DNA of 64,000 nucleotides, from positions 59,029,371 through 59,093,370 of the forward strand of contig NC_068567.1 in the NCBI RefSeq assembly GCF_025698545.1. Reading direction: 5' to 3'. The stretch comes from Gossypium raimondii (Eukaryota > Streptophyta > Magnoliopsida > Malvales > Malvaceae). This document shows, in pieces, positions 41,900 to 53,245 of this stretch. Positions within the stretch are counted from its first letter, which is position 1. Each line of letters begins with the position of its first letter. The notes under the pieces were generated by a model, which did no database searches, was not told the origin of the DNA, and saw nothing but the letters and a program-made list of their open reading frames with translations. A program made the position numbers and the translations under genes.

Positions 41900-41985
41900 T
41901 TTGTTTCTGTAATTAACAAAAGCCACGAGGCTGGTTGCAAGAGTTACACGCAACAGTTGGTATCACTATATTCTGACATTTTATT
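41900..41985 (+). mobile_element. Possible LTR end with primer-binding-like site
   Basis: The tract 'gagttacacgcaaca' is followed by 'gttggtatcac'. This resembles an LTR 3' end (..CA) followed by the TGGTATCA core of an initiator-Met tRNA primer site. No matching second LTR was found, so this would be a truncated retroelement. The signal is short and could be chance. Confidence 0.3.
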
Positions 41986-42276
41986 TATTATGCAATTTAA
42001 GGATCAATAAGAAATGCAAAGACTTGATAAAAAAAGGAAATGTAAGGACGATGGCAGTTCATATTAACAACAGTGACCATGAATCAAAATGGAATGATGC
42101 TTGTTTTCATTAAGATACAACAAAAGAAAAGAAAGATCATGTGATGAGTGATGACAGAGCCAAATAGGAGTGCCATTGCATTACATACTTGGAAAAAAAG
42201 CACAATTCAAAACTTTCTACCATACATGAAACTCACATGTTTGGTTACAACAATCACCATAATTGTGATTTTAATA

Positions 42277-42446
42277 TGTTGAGAGTGTAAAACTGTTGTA
42301 CCAGCATTTGTATAGTTAGTTAGAAATTAAGTAACAGTATGTAATTAGTTATAGTGTTAGTTACATTTTCTGTATATATTTACTGCATTTTTACTCAAAG
42401 GAATTAACAGTTATTCATTCAACTCTTTAAGCTTCTTTTCTTAACA
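42277..42446 (+). repeat. 5' LTR of the copia element
   Basis: 170 bp with TGTT...AACA ends, near-identical to the LTR at 46755. A TATATATTTA promoter-like tract lies at about 42373-42382. A primer-binding site follows immediately. Confidence 0.93.
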
Positions 42447-42531
42447 TGGTATCAGGCTAAACCTTTTTCCTGATCATCTTTGATCTAGTTTTCTTCTTCA
42501 TTCTTCTCTTCTCTTCTTTCTTTTTTTCTTC

Positions 42532-43445
42532 ATGGCTAATCCTTCCTCTTTCAATTTGCCATTTGGCCATCCTCTTTATTTGCATCCTTCCGACATGCCA
42601 GAATGCTTTTGGTTTCTCATCACTCACCGAACCGAAAACTATTGCGTTTGGAGCGGTCTATGCGTATCGCCTTCTTGCCAAGAATAAGCTTGGTTTTATT
42701 GATGGTTCATGTTCCGTCTTGACTTTGATGCTTGATCTAATGCCTCATTGGGATAGATGCAATGCTTTGGTTCTTTCTTGGATCCTTAACATCATTACTC
42801 GGAACTTTCTGCTGGAATTGTTTTTGCGTCCAATGCTTGCCATTGTTTGGAAGGATCTTCGTGAACGATATGACAAGGTTGATGGTTCTCGATTTACTAT
42901 CTCCATCGTGCTATTTCCACTCACACTCGTGGAGCTTATTCTATTTCCACTTACTTTACTAAGCTTCGATTATTTTGGGATGAATATGATGTTCTTGTTC
43001 CTTCATCTACTGCGATTGTGATCTTATTCAATAAATGCTCAACTTCAACAACAACGTCTTTTTCGCTTTTGATGGGTTTAAATGAAACATATTCTAATGT
43101 TCGATCCCGATCCTTTTGATGCAACCTTTGCCCACGCTTAATCGAAAGCTTACTCGCTTGTCATGCGTGATGAAACTCAACGAGAACTTGCTTCTCCACT
43201 ACCTGTCTCGGAACCTCATCGCTTTCTTAGTCGAAGAATCATCAACTTCTACGGTTTCCAAGAAGCGTTCTGATTTGTCTTGTAGTTATTGTCAAAAACG
43301 GGGTCACATTCGAACCGACTGCTATCGCCTCAATGGCTTTCCTGCTGATTTCAAGTTCACCAAGAAGAAATCACCAACTGTCAATCAAGTTGTTGTTCCT
43401 TCTTCTGATTCTCCTGCTATGCCTGCTTCTTCACCATCTATTGTT
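42532..43445 (+). pseudogene. Broken copia gag with zinc knuckle
   Basis: Starts MANPSSFNLPFGHPLYLHPS and continues with gag phrases (AKNKLGFIDGSCS, DRCNALVLSWILN, WKDLRERYDKVDGSR) that lie in different frames, so several frameshifts and stops separate them. Near 43280-43321 a CCHC zinc knuckle (CSYCQKRGHIRTDC) is intact. The protein would normally package the element RNA. No continuous reading frame remains. Confidence 0.85.
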
Positions 43446-44700
43446 TGGCTCCTACATTTCTCTTTGAACAAGATCAACAGATCTTGGACCTATTACACAA
43501 GAACTCTTCTGTGCAAGCTGTAGCTCACATGGCAGGTATATCTTATGCATCTGATCCGATTCATTGGATTCTTGATACTGGGGCTTCTAATCACATGACG
43601 CATGCTTTTAATGCTTTAATTCAACCTGTTGCATGTGCTAACAACACTTTTGTTAAATTGCCTACTGGTAACACAGCCACCATCACTCATATTGGTACTC
43701 ATAATCTTACACCTCATCACACTCTTAAAGATGTTCTTTACATTCCCTCATTCAATTTTAACCTTCTCTCCATTTCTAAACTCACCAAAGATCTCAATTG
43801 TTTTGTTTCCTTTTATCCTACATTTTGTGTTTTACAGGACCTTTGCAGTGGAAAGATGATGGGGATTGGTAAGGAACAAGATGGTCTTTATCTACTCCTC
43901 CCTCAACCCTCCTCAACTCCCACTTCCCTACCCGTACCTCTTCCTGTACATTCTTCAAATGTTACTTTTTTATCTGTTTTTAAGCATGTTGATTACACTC
44001 TGTGGCATGCTAGACTTGGTCACACATCTTTTTCAAAGATGAATAAAATACGCTTTTTACATAATGGCTCTGTGCATTCTCATAACATTCAAACATGCAC
44101 TGTCTGTCCATTAGCAAAACAAACACGCTTACCCTTTCCACAAAGTACTTCAAGAGAATCAAAACCTTTTACTCTTGTCCATGTCGATCTCTGGGGTCCT
44201 TATCGCACTTCAACTCATTCTGGTCATAAATATTTTTTAACCATTGTTGATGACCATACTCGAATGACGTGGATATATCTTTTAAAACTTAAGAGTGATG
44301 CCCTTTTTTACCTTAAGCGCTTTATTATGTTAGCCAAAACACAATTTTCGGAATTGTTAAAGCTGTCATGATGACAATGGTCATGAATTTTTACTAAAGA
44401 AGGTACTTTCTTTTTCAATCCTTGGAATCATTCACCAATCATCTTGTGTCCACACACCTCAAAGAAACGGTGTGGTAACGCAAACACCGCCATCTTTTAG
44501 ATGTTGCCCGAGCATTAAAATTTCAATCGCATGTACTGTTAAGTTTTGGGGAATGTGTTTTAACGACTTGTTACTTAATTAATAGGTTACCTTCTGCAGA
44601 TTATTGGAAAACACCTTTTAAGTCTCAGATAATAGGCCACCAAATCTTTCTCACCTTAAAATTTTTGGTTGTCTTTGCTATGCCACAGTAACCAATCTGC
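43446..44700 (+). pseudogene. Broken copia protease and integrase region
   Basis: An open stretch of about 300 residues carries the aspartic protease motif (LDTGASNH), the pre-integrase zinc-binding region (LWHARLGH and CTVCPLAKQ) and the first catalytic block of integrase (VHVDLWGPY, then FLTIVDDHTRMTW). It is cut by a frameshift and stop near 44370. The following DNGHEF and HTPQRNGV blocks are out of frame. Integrase would insert the element cDNA into the genome, but this copy is inactive. Confidence 0.85.
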
Positions 44701-46440
44701 ATGATAAATTTTCTCCCAAAGCTACACCATCCATTTTTATGGGTTATTCTCAAGTCCAAAAAGGATATATCCTGTTCAATCCTGTTTCCCAAAAATTTTT
44801 TGTTAGTCGAGATGTTCTATTTCATGAATCTGTCTTTCCTTTTACAACACCCTCCAAAGATCAACCCCTCTTTCCCTTGGATGACAATACATTTGGTTCT
44901 TTGCATGATCCTCATTTTCTTTTTACCACTTCAACACCACCACCACCACCTTCCCTCCCTACTTCCTCTATTTCTTCTACCCTACCAACATCTTCCTTAC
45001 CCTCTTATCCTTCTCGAAGAAGCACCCGAAACACCAAACCACCTGTCTGGATGCAAGATTACATTTGTCCTACTTCTTCATCATCTTCTACTACTGCACA
45101 AGGTCAGTATTCAATCTCCAACTTTATAACATGTCATCACTTACCTTTACACACTCAATGTTTCGTTGCTTCCATCTCTACCACCTCTGAACCTCGAACC
45201 TACCAAGAGGCCATTCAACATGATTGTTGGAAAGTCACGATGCAACAGAAATTCAAGCTTTAGAAGCAAACTCAACTTGGGAGGTTGTTCCACTCCCACC
45301 AGGAAAACGTCCCATTGGCTGCAAATGGGTGTTTCGAATCAAATACCATTCAGACGGCACTATTGAACACTATAAAGCCAGATTAGTGGCTAAAGGCTAT
45401 AGTCAAAAGGAAGGTATTGATTTTCAGGACACGTTTTCCCCAGTTGTTAAGCAGGTTACAGTCCGAATTGTTATTGCTCTTGCTGCTTTATTTAACTGGC
45501 CTCTCATTCAAATGGATGTCTATAATGCATTTCTTCAAGGTGACCTTCATGAAGAAGTTTACATGCACTTACCTCAGGGATTTGGCACTCTAGGGGGCAA
45601 TCATGTATGTAGACTGCTCAAATCCCTTTATGGATTAAAACAGGCCTCAAGACAATGGAATTTGAAGCTCAGTGAGGCTCTCATCAACACCGGTTATGTT
45701 CAAAGTAAGCATGACTACTCTATGTTCATCAAATCATCTGGTAGCAAAGTTGTTATTTTGCTCATTTATGTTGATGATCTCTTGATCACTGGGAATGACA
45801 AATCCTTAATTGAAGACTTACAAGCAACTCTTCATCAGAATTTCAAAATGAAGAATTTGGGTACTCTCAAGTATTTCCTTGGCATAGAAATAGCAAGATC
45901 TAAAGAGGGTATCATTATGAATCAGAGAAAATATGTTCTTGAACTTATTAATGATCTTGGTTTGACAAATGCAAAGCCTGCAAATACACCATTGGAGTAG
46001 AATCTAAAAATGACAAGTCTGGAATATGATGCAGCACTAGACATACACGATGCGAATCTGAAATTAGAAGATGCAAGCATATATCAAAGATTAATAGGAA
46101 GACTCCTATATCTCACCAATACTAGACCGGATATTGCATTTGGAGTCTGACACCTTAGTCGGTTTATGCGAAGCAGAAGAAGGAACATTATGAGGTCGCT
46201 GCGTGTGTGAGATACCTCAAGAAGAATCTGGTCAAGGTATTTTTCTCACAATGAGAAGGAACGAGCAGATATACATGCATATTGTGACTCGATTGGGCTT
46301 CATGCAACATGACTAGAAAGTCGATTCTGAGGATATTGTGTCAAATTGGGAAATTCTTTGATTTCTGGAAATCCAAGAAATGTATCACGGTATCTAGATC
46401 ATCTGCAGAAGCGAATACGTAAGTATGGCTACCACGATTC
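44701..46440 (+). pseudogene. Broken copia reverse transcriptase and RNase H
   Basis: A Pro/Ser-rich linker precedes the reverse transcriptase. It is split by one frameshift near 45240; from there an open run of about 250 codons carries WVFRIKYHSDG, ARLVAKGY, QMDVYNAFLQG and the YVDD catalytic motif (45767-45778). A TAG at 45998-46000 ends it just before RNase H. The RNase H phrases (IYQRLIGRLLYLTNTRPDI) then continue in frame but collapse into frameshifts after about 46150. Confidence 0.88.
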
Positions 46441-46516
46441 TTGAGAGCTAGTCAGTTGAAAGGTTTATTAGTGAGTTGGGAGTTAAAATTTCAAAACCAA
46501 TGTTGTTACATTGTGA

Positions 46517-46669
<153 letters not shown>

Positions 46670-46754
46670 TAAAGGATTAAGCATTCCTCAGCACAAATAC
46701 TTAGTGACCAAGTTGGGAATGAAAGACATTTTTCATCCTCCAACTTGAGGGGCA

Positions 46755-46924
46755 TGTTGAGAGTGTAAAACTGTTGTACCAGCATTTGTATAGTTAGTTA
46801 GAAATTAAGTAACAGTATGTAATTAGTTATAGTGTTAGTTACATTTTCTATATATATTTACTGCATTTTTACTCAAAGGAATTAACAATTATTCATTCAA
46901 CTCTTTAAGCTTCTTTTCTTAACA
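46755..46924 (+). repeat. 3' LTR of the copia element
   Basis: 170 bp, matching the 5' LTR except for a G/A difference in TTTTCTRTATATA and another in TTAACARTTATTC. It is preceded by the purine-rich priming tract and followed by TAATA, the duplicated target. Confidence 0.93.
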
Positions 46925-46929
46925 TAATA

Positions 46930-48205
46930 TCTTTTCTCTTCTAGAGAAATAACACACTATAGCGGTATTAAAATCCTCATGACGGAACGCTTTCTTACCT
47001 CCAACATATCTCTCATTTGTTCAGTCCACTCTTGAAGAATAGTTGAAACCAGTCCATATCAAATGTGATTTAGCACAACTTTATCAGAGAGTTTTAACGT
47101 GAGAAAAAGAGAAATATGTCGTGGTTGAAGGATGTTGCCGGTGGGGACGCTCGGTGCTGTTATGGCGAGCCTTGGTGGTGAAGGAGCTGGAACAAGTTTG
47201 GGAAGTGCGCTGGTTTAGGCGTTAGGATGGTGCGATGGTTTAGGCGTTAGGATGGTGCGATGGTGTTGCACAGTAGAGCTGGTGAGAGTTGTTGAGCAGT
47301 TAATAGCAGGGTTGGAACAGGGCAGTGAAGAAGACGAAAGAAGGGAAATAATAATAAATTATGGAGGGTGACGAGTTTGATTGGTGGAAGGAGATAAAAA
47401 AAGATTTTGATTGGCTGCCTGAAAATCACAAACTTCATTAGACTTTTTCCACCATGTTCAAAAACCTTAACTTGAGAGATTAAGCAAACATGCAAAATCG
47501 GGGGTCCATGTTTATGCTCCTCCAAATTTTAAGCATCCGCACAACGACGACTTGCAACTCTGAGCAGTTAGTAATCTTATTTTACTTTAGTAACCCATAA
47601 AAAAATGAGTTAAATTAAAATTTAAATTATTCAAACTATTTGATGATCTGGATAAATAAATAAAAATAAAAAATGATAAAACCCGTAAAAATTTAACTCC
47701 ACAGAACTTGGAATAATAAAACCTATATTGATGTAATCCAAAACTAGTGGGAGTTAAGGTGGGGGGTGGTCCTTGTTTGTTTCTGACATTTAAATGGAAG
47801 GAACTTAAGAATGGCAAATAGTAACAGTTTCACATGCCATTCCCATTTCCCATCACTTTTGGGTCCATTCTGTTTGCTTCGCAATTATTGTATACTGCAT
47901 GTTGTACGTTATTAAACCATCATTCTCTGACCATTTCTTTTAGTTTCAACTATATGCTATTATATATATGAATTTTGTTATTTTGATTTAATTTTTAACG
48001 GAGCATCTTCGCTTCTTTCACTTCTCTATTTAATAAGTCGAGTTGTTTCGGTTCTCTACCCTTGACGGCTGGTGATGAAATATTCCTTTTCGGACGTCTT
48101 TATATGAAAGAATGGACGGCCCGTAGGCCTCCACGTTTGCCACCCCTTTGCCCTTAATTGGGTTATTAAATCATTAGCATGGAGTCAAAACTAAAAAAAA
48201 GGAGT
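46930..48205. other. Intergenic DNA right of the copia element
   Basis: Contains a 25-bp tandem duplication ('ggtttaggcgttaggatggtgcgat' type unit, about 47211-47262) and the right arm of the inverted repeat described at 41640 (about 47270-47410). An open frame on the minus strand at 47247-47525 overlaps the repeat arm and has no recognised domain. No gene is called. Confidence 0.5.
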
Positions 48206-48210
48206 CTTTT

Positions 48211-48296
48211 TGGGGTGAGAGAGGCTCGAACTCTCGACCTCAGGATCACTCAGTAAGCTATGAGACCTACGCGCTAGCCAACTGCGCCACCACCCC
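48211..48296 (-). tRNA. Elongator tRNA-Met (CAT) with 12-base intron
   Basis: Read on the minus strand, the gene begins GGGGTGGTGGCGCAGTTGG (A-box in the D arm). It has the CTCATAA anticodon loop with anticodon CAT, a B-box-like GGTCGAGAGTTCGAGCC T arm, and closes the acceptor stem with CACCCC plus discriminator A. A 12-base intron (gcttactgagtg) interrupts the loop right after CTCATA, the usual place in plant elongator tRNA-Met genes. Length is 86 bases with the intron and 74 when mature. Arms are complete, so it looks functional. Confidence 0.95.
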
Positions 48297-48995
48297 GCCG
48301 TTGGTAAATCTTGTCATAGTAATTTAAAATATATATCGATTCGCAAGATTTTAAATACAAAGTAGTAGCATCAGAGCTTAATAGGGAAATTTATCAAAAT
48401 AATACTAAAAATACAAATAATTTAAAAAATGATAGGTTTGTTATAATAAAAATAGAAGCCACCTAAAACATAAAAGGAATAACTTATGTTATGATCATAC
48501 TAAAAAATATTATTATACCCATCTATATCTAATACTTTCTTCAACTTAATTTAACCTTTAATTAAATTATTTAAAATAATTATTTTTAAAATAATAAACA
48601 AACCTCTTTTCTTCATTTTATTAATCAATTTTAATTTCTTTTCCACATATTAATATTTTTTATTTTTGTGCAACCAATCTTTTAAAAAATTTATTTCTAA
48701 GAAGTTGATTTTTTTCATTTTAAATTATTTTCTATTTCACTTTTTAACTTTAACTCAAATAACATAGTTTGATAATTCAATTAGTGGTGGCTATAATTTT
48801 TCAATTTCCTACTAACGTATTTTTAGTTTTTTTTTTTTTTAAATTGTTGGTTTCATTTATTTTTCTTTATTTAAAACCATGCTCTCTTATGGAACACGCA
48901 CAACAGAGATGGACAGTGAGAGATTGGTCTGATTCTGACATGTTAGTTGGTTCCCACCTCTGTGTTTTTGCAGTCCTTCACTCTTTTTATTTCCC
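48297..48995. other. AT-rich gap between tRNA and Mutator-like element
   Basis: Poly-T, poly-A and simple AT sequence. No gene or structured repeat was recognised. Confidence 0.45.
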
Positions 48996-49205
48996 GCAAA
49001 TTATATATAAAAGCTTAATTTTGAAAATATTTACCGAAATAAGCTCGGTAAATAATTATTTACCGGAATGGCACTATTTTCCCAAAAGTGCGTTCACGTC
49101 AGCGCGATGTTAGGGGACGTGGCAGGAAAACGCGTCCCTGAGGAAGCATTTTACCTACGTGGACAAAAATCGCTCCCACGCTTCCTCAAGGACGTGTTTT
49201 GCCCG
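48996..49205. repeat. Left terminal inverted repeat of the Mutator-like element
   Basis: Begins 'gcaaattatatataaaag' and proceeds to 'taccggaatggc' and a GC-rich block with repeated 'acgtgg' and 'cctcaaggacg' words. It pairs imperfectly with 55750-55961. Confidence 0.8.
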
Positions 49206-49217
49206 TGTCTCCTGGTA

Positions 49218-49690
49218 GGGTTTTGGGTTATTGGTTTAGGGTTAGAGTTAGGGTTAGGGTTTTAGTATTTTTAAGTTTAGGGTTTTAGAGAAAAAATTAA
49301 ATAAATAAGGGATTAGAGTTTAGGGTCTATCAATTAAATTAATTAAAAAATTTTCAAAATTGGATTAGTTTTCATATTTATTATTTTTAAGAAAAAATCA
49401 ATTAAATTAAGGTTTAGGGTTACTTGAGTAATATAATTAAAAAATTTTAAAAATCAGATTAGGATTTAGAGTTAAGGGTTTTAAGGAAAAATTAAATAAA
49501 TTAGGGTTTAGGTTTTTTTATTACCGGGCTCATTTCGATAAATTTTTAAAAATTGAGCTTTTTTTAGTGTTTTGCCTGGTTACTTGAGTAAATTAATTAT
49601 AAATTTATAATAAATTAGTTTAGGGTTTAGTGTTTAGGGTTTTTAAGTAAAAACTCAAATAAATTAGGGTTTGGGGTTTACGGTTACATA
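49218..49690. repeat. Degenerate telomere-like TTTAGGG tract inside the Mutator-like element
   Basis: Many copies of 'tttaggg', 'gttaggg' and 'gggtttaggg' occur, interspersed with AT-rich spacers, next to the left terminal repeat. TTTAGGG is the plant telomere unit. Here copies are scattered, not an uninterrupted array. The right subterminal region has no equivalent. Confidence 0.7.
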
Positions 49691-49716
49691 ATTAAATTAT
49701 TTGTTAATTTAAAGAA

Positions 49717-50046
49717 GCTCCCACGTGGATGCGCTTTTGCTACAGTGGCTCCTGAGAAAATAATTTTGAGTAGATGTTTCTGAGCAAACAGTGTTAAAAA
49801 CGCTTTAAGCAGGATACTTTGTCAGTAGAAGTACTGAAAAAACCTTCCACGTGGACGCACTTTTGCTACAGTAACTCCTGAAAAAATAATTTTGAGTAGA
49901 CTTTTCTGAGCAAACAGTGTCAAAAACGCTTTAAGCAGGATGCTTTGTCACCAGAAGTACTGAAAGAAGCTCCCACATGGACGCGCTTTTGCTACAGTAG
50001 CTCCTGAAAAAAGCTCCCACGTGGATGCGCTTTTGCTACAGTGGCG
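49717..50046 (+). repeat. 126-bp tandem repeats upstream of the transposase
   Basis: The phrase 'ccacgtggatgcgcttttgctacagt' and its variants starts at 49721, 49847, 49973 and 50017. The first three are 126 bases apart and share a longer unit that includes 'ctgagcaaacagtgt' and 'aaaacgctttaagcagga'. The last is a partial copy 44 bases on. The array ends just before the TATA box, so it may be a promoter-proximal enhancer array. Confidence 0.85.
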
Positions 50047-50057
50047 CATGACCTGAG

Positions 50058-50072
50058 GCTATAAATAAGGCA
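50058..50072 (+). promoter_or_regulatory. TATA box of the Mutator-like transposase
   Basis: A perfect TATAAATA in 'gaggctataaataagg' lies about 85 bases upstream of the first ATG (50147) and directly after the 126-bp repeats. The spacing fits a plant core promoter with a short leader. Confidence 0.65.
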
Positions 50073-50146
50073 AAATTTTCCCTCAAATTGCATAAGTTAT
50101 TTACAGCAAAAAAATTTAGAGAGGCTAAGAAGGATAGAAATTGAAG

Positions 50147-53023
50147 ATGAGTGAATGTATTAGTGCTGTTATTTACTATGATGGTGAGGTTTGCCACACC
50201 GAGAATGGTGTTTTTTTGTCGGAGAATACAATGCGACTGGTTTTTAACCAGAACATAGATTTGACAGAACTTCGTAAAAGAATTAGGCGTAAAATATTCG
50301 AAATGACGCCAATGAAAGTTCTATCTATTACGTATCGATTTTGTTCTTTTGTTGATCCGGTGACATATGACTCGTTCGACATAAAAGGTGCTTGTAGCTT
50401 GGAGGCAATGGTGCAGACTCATCTCGCTAATGGAGCATCCTATATTGAGTTATATGTACAATTTACATCGTCAAATGATGTACTTGCGAGTGGTGTTCGA
50501 GAGGTATACGCGACCCTTGCCCGACACTCGGTTAGTGGGTTACAAAACACGGAGCAACCCATGTTTGGTAGCAGTGTGGAATACACAACCCCTGCACAAC
50601 ACTCTGTTGGTGGATGGGACATGCACCTCGGTGGGTCGATGTTTGATGCTGAAAATACATACTGGGGAACGGCATCAACTTCTACTGGTTGGCAATCTAA
50701 ATCCAATTAGGGACGTTATGAAATGCCCAAAAGAAGGAATGATGTACTCCCTATGACGTCCAATGGTGAGGGGACCTCGTATGTTGTAGATGATAGTGGG
50801 TTAGAAGGTGACTCTGATGTGGATCCACCTCGAGAGCCAGGGCCCGATGGTGTAGAAGTTGGATTATTTTCTGAACCGGAGCCTATTCCAACCGAACCTG
50901 AAGATATTGAAGGGGATTCAAATGATGAAGAAGATCCACGATTCAGGGCATACTCACCTGCAGTCCACATGCATAATGTCGATCTGTCTACAGATGATGA
51001 GTTGGAGTTTCCAAACCTACCATACCGGTTGCGTGATCATACAAGTTCGGTACTGGATTCGGGTGAATTTGAAGTTGGTAATCAGTTTTCTAACAATGAT
51101 AGTTTTATTAGTGCTTTGAAACAACATAGCATCAATAACAGCGTTAACTACCACGTCGTTAAGTCCAAAACTGATAAGTTTGAGGCGAAGTGTGCAGAGC
51201 AAGATGATACATGTTCATGGAAAATCTACGCCTCGTTAAGGAAAAGAAAAGGGTTGTGGGAGATTAAAAAGTACAAAGATCCACATACATTTGCTGCAGG
51301 TACAGTATTTAGGGTTTCTGAATAATACTATTATTATGTAATGTTGCATTATTTAATGTACTCCATTTATAGGTATTTCACAAGATTATCCCAAGATGGA
51401 TTCAACTATGTTAGCTAGCTTGATACTGCCCACGGTGAAAGCAGATCCCAAGACTTCAGTACCGGTGTTAATTACCAATATTCATAGCCAAATAGGGTAC
51501 ACGCCCTCTTACCGCAAGGCTTGGATCGCTAAGCAGAAAGCATTGGAGAAGATGCATAGTAGGTGGGACGCTTCATATAATGAAATATGGCAGTGGTGTC
51601 AAGTGCTGGAGAGATACGTCCCAAGTTGCATAACGGACCTTCAAATCGAACATACGTACTACAACGACCGATTGTTACGTGGATGTCAAGTGTTCAAACG
51701 CCTGTTTTGGACCTTTAAGCAATGTCAAGACGCATTTCTATACTGTAAACCATTGATACAAATTGATAGTACCTTTATGTTCGGTAGATATACCCATCGG
51801 CTATTGGTAGCAGTGGCACAGGATGACAGTGGGAGAATTATTCCACTTGCGTTTGCAATAACACCGGGGGAGTCAGCTGATGATTGGGATTTCTTTCTAT
51901 CTAAGTTATGAAGGAAAGTGTTCCCCCAACCTGACGTCTGTGTTATTTCGGATCGGGGTACCGGCATACTAGCTGTAATTGATCGACAGGGAAGCTTATG
52001 GCAGCGCACACACCATCGGTATTGCCTAAGGTATGTTGCTTCCAACTACTATAGGCAATATCCATCTAAGAGTGAACGACTATAAGTGACCAACATGAGT
52101 ATTTAGTCTCAATTAATATAATTTCGTTTGTCATGTTTAATTTATTCTAATTGAAAGAGTGGTATGTAATATTCGCTATGAACTTATATTGGCAAGGTAT
52201 GAAATAAATAAAGATCGTTTTCATGAGATGTTGGCAGTTTTGCATTCAATTAACGGCGAAGGCACGGATTACCTTTGCAACATACATTTCGAACAGTGGG
52301 CACAAGCATATGACGGCGGCCTACGATATGGTCATATGACTTCAAACCTGGTTGAATGCATAAATTTTGTTCTAAAAAGAACGCACCATCTACCGATAAC
52401 ATCGGTTGTGCGAGAGACATATTTTCGTTTAGCGGTGCTATTTCCAAATCAAGCAGGGAGTTATGTTGGCCAGATGCAGGGAGGTAATGTGTGGTGCAGT
52501 AAGGTAGTGTAAGAAACTAACAAAGTCAAGGCGCGGGCGAACACCATGCACATAGTCTGTCACGACCGAGACAATTTATGGTTTCGCGTGACAGAGTTTT
52601 ACAGACCGCACCAAGGTGTTATTGGCGGGCAATATCGAGTACACTTGCGAAATAGGACTTTCGACTGTAGGATATTTGACACACTTCGTTATCCATGGGC
52701 TCATGTAATTGCAGCTTGTCAGAATCTCAGTTTGGATCCGATGAGCTATGTCGACGAAGTCTACAAATTAGAAAACATGTACAACGTCTAGAGACACGTA
52801 TTCCCACCGGTTCCAAATGAACGTAAGTGGCCGTCTGTATCGTTTGCTCTCTTTAAGCTGTTACTGGATAGAGATCTACGTCGCAAGCCAAAGGGTCGGC
52901 CTTGCTCGACTAAAATACGTAACAATATGGATATCCGAAAAAATTACCAGTCAACATAAGTTGTGCGGATGGTGTAGGAACCAAGGCCATACAAGCCGAT
53001 CATGCCCAAATCGTAATAGTTGA
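50147..53023 (+). pseudogene. Decayed MULE (MuDR-type) transposase
   Basis: DDE transposase of the Mutator superfamily. It starts MSECISAVIYYDGEVC and runs through an acidic region to a MuDR-type zinc-binding N-domain (VVKSKTDKFEAKCAEQ, TCSWKIYASLRK). An intron at 51300-51372 precedes the catalytic MULE domain: QIDSTFMFGRYTHRLL (first Asp), CVISDRGTGIL (second Asp) and NLVECINFVLK (Glu). A SWIM-like zinc finger follows (FDCRIFDTLRYPWAHVIAAC; Trp sits where family members usually have Cys, so Zn binding is doubtful), then a CCHC knuckle (CGWCRNQGHTSRSC). Lesions: in-frame TAG at 50708, TGA at 51909, TAA at 52510, TAG at 52789, plus frameshifts near 52030-52160 and after 52800. The two halves around 50708 share one frame, so a single nonsense change split them. 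It cannot make full-length transposase. Confidence 0.88.
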
Positions 53024-53245
53024 ACGTTATTGTAAAGAATTTTGATTATATTAAAAATATTAAAGTAAATTACAATTACTTTATTCAACATATTACCGTA
53101 TTTAAAAGAATTTCTATTATATTAAAAATGTAAAAAAGTACATTTCTATTTTAGTACATGAAATAATATAGAAGAATTTCTATTTTATTACATCAAATAA
53201 TATCAAATTATTCAAAATGTTTGTACAAATATATTAAAATAAAAA

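Noticed and set aside
46000-46150. Reading the copia element as an autonomous, active retrotransposon because the LTRs are near-identical
   Set aside because: Stops and frameshifts interrupt gag, integrase, reverse transcriptase to RNase H. It cannot encode a working polyprotein.
49717-50046. CRISPR-like array because of regular repeats
   Set aside because: Repeats are 126 bp, directly adjacent and without variable spacers, in a plant transposon. No CRISPR features exist in this window.
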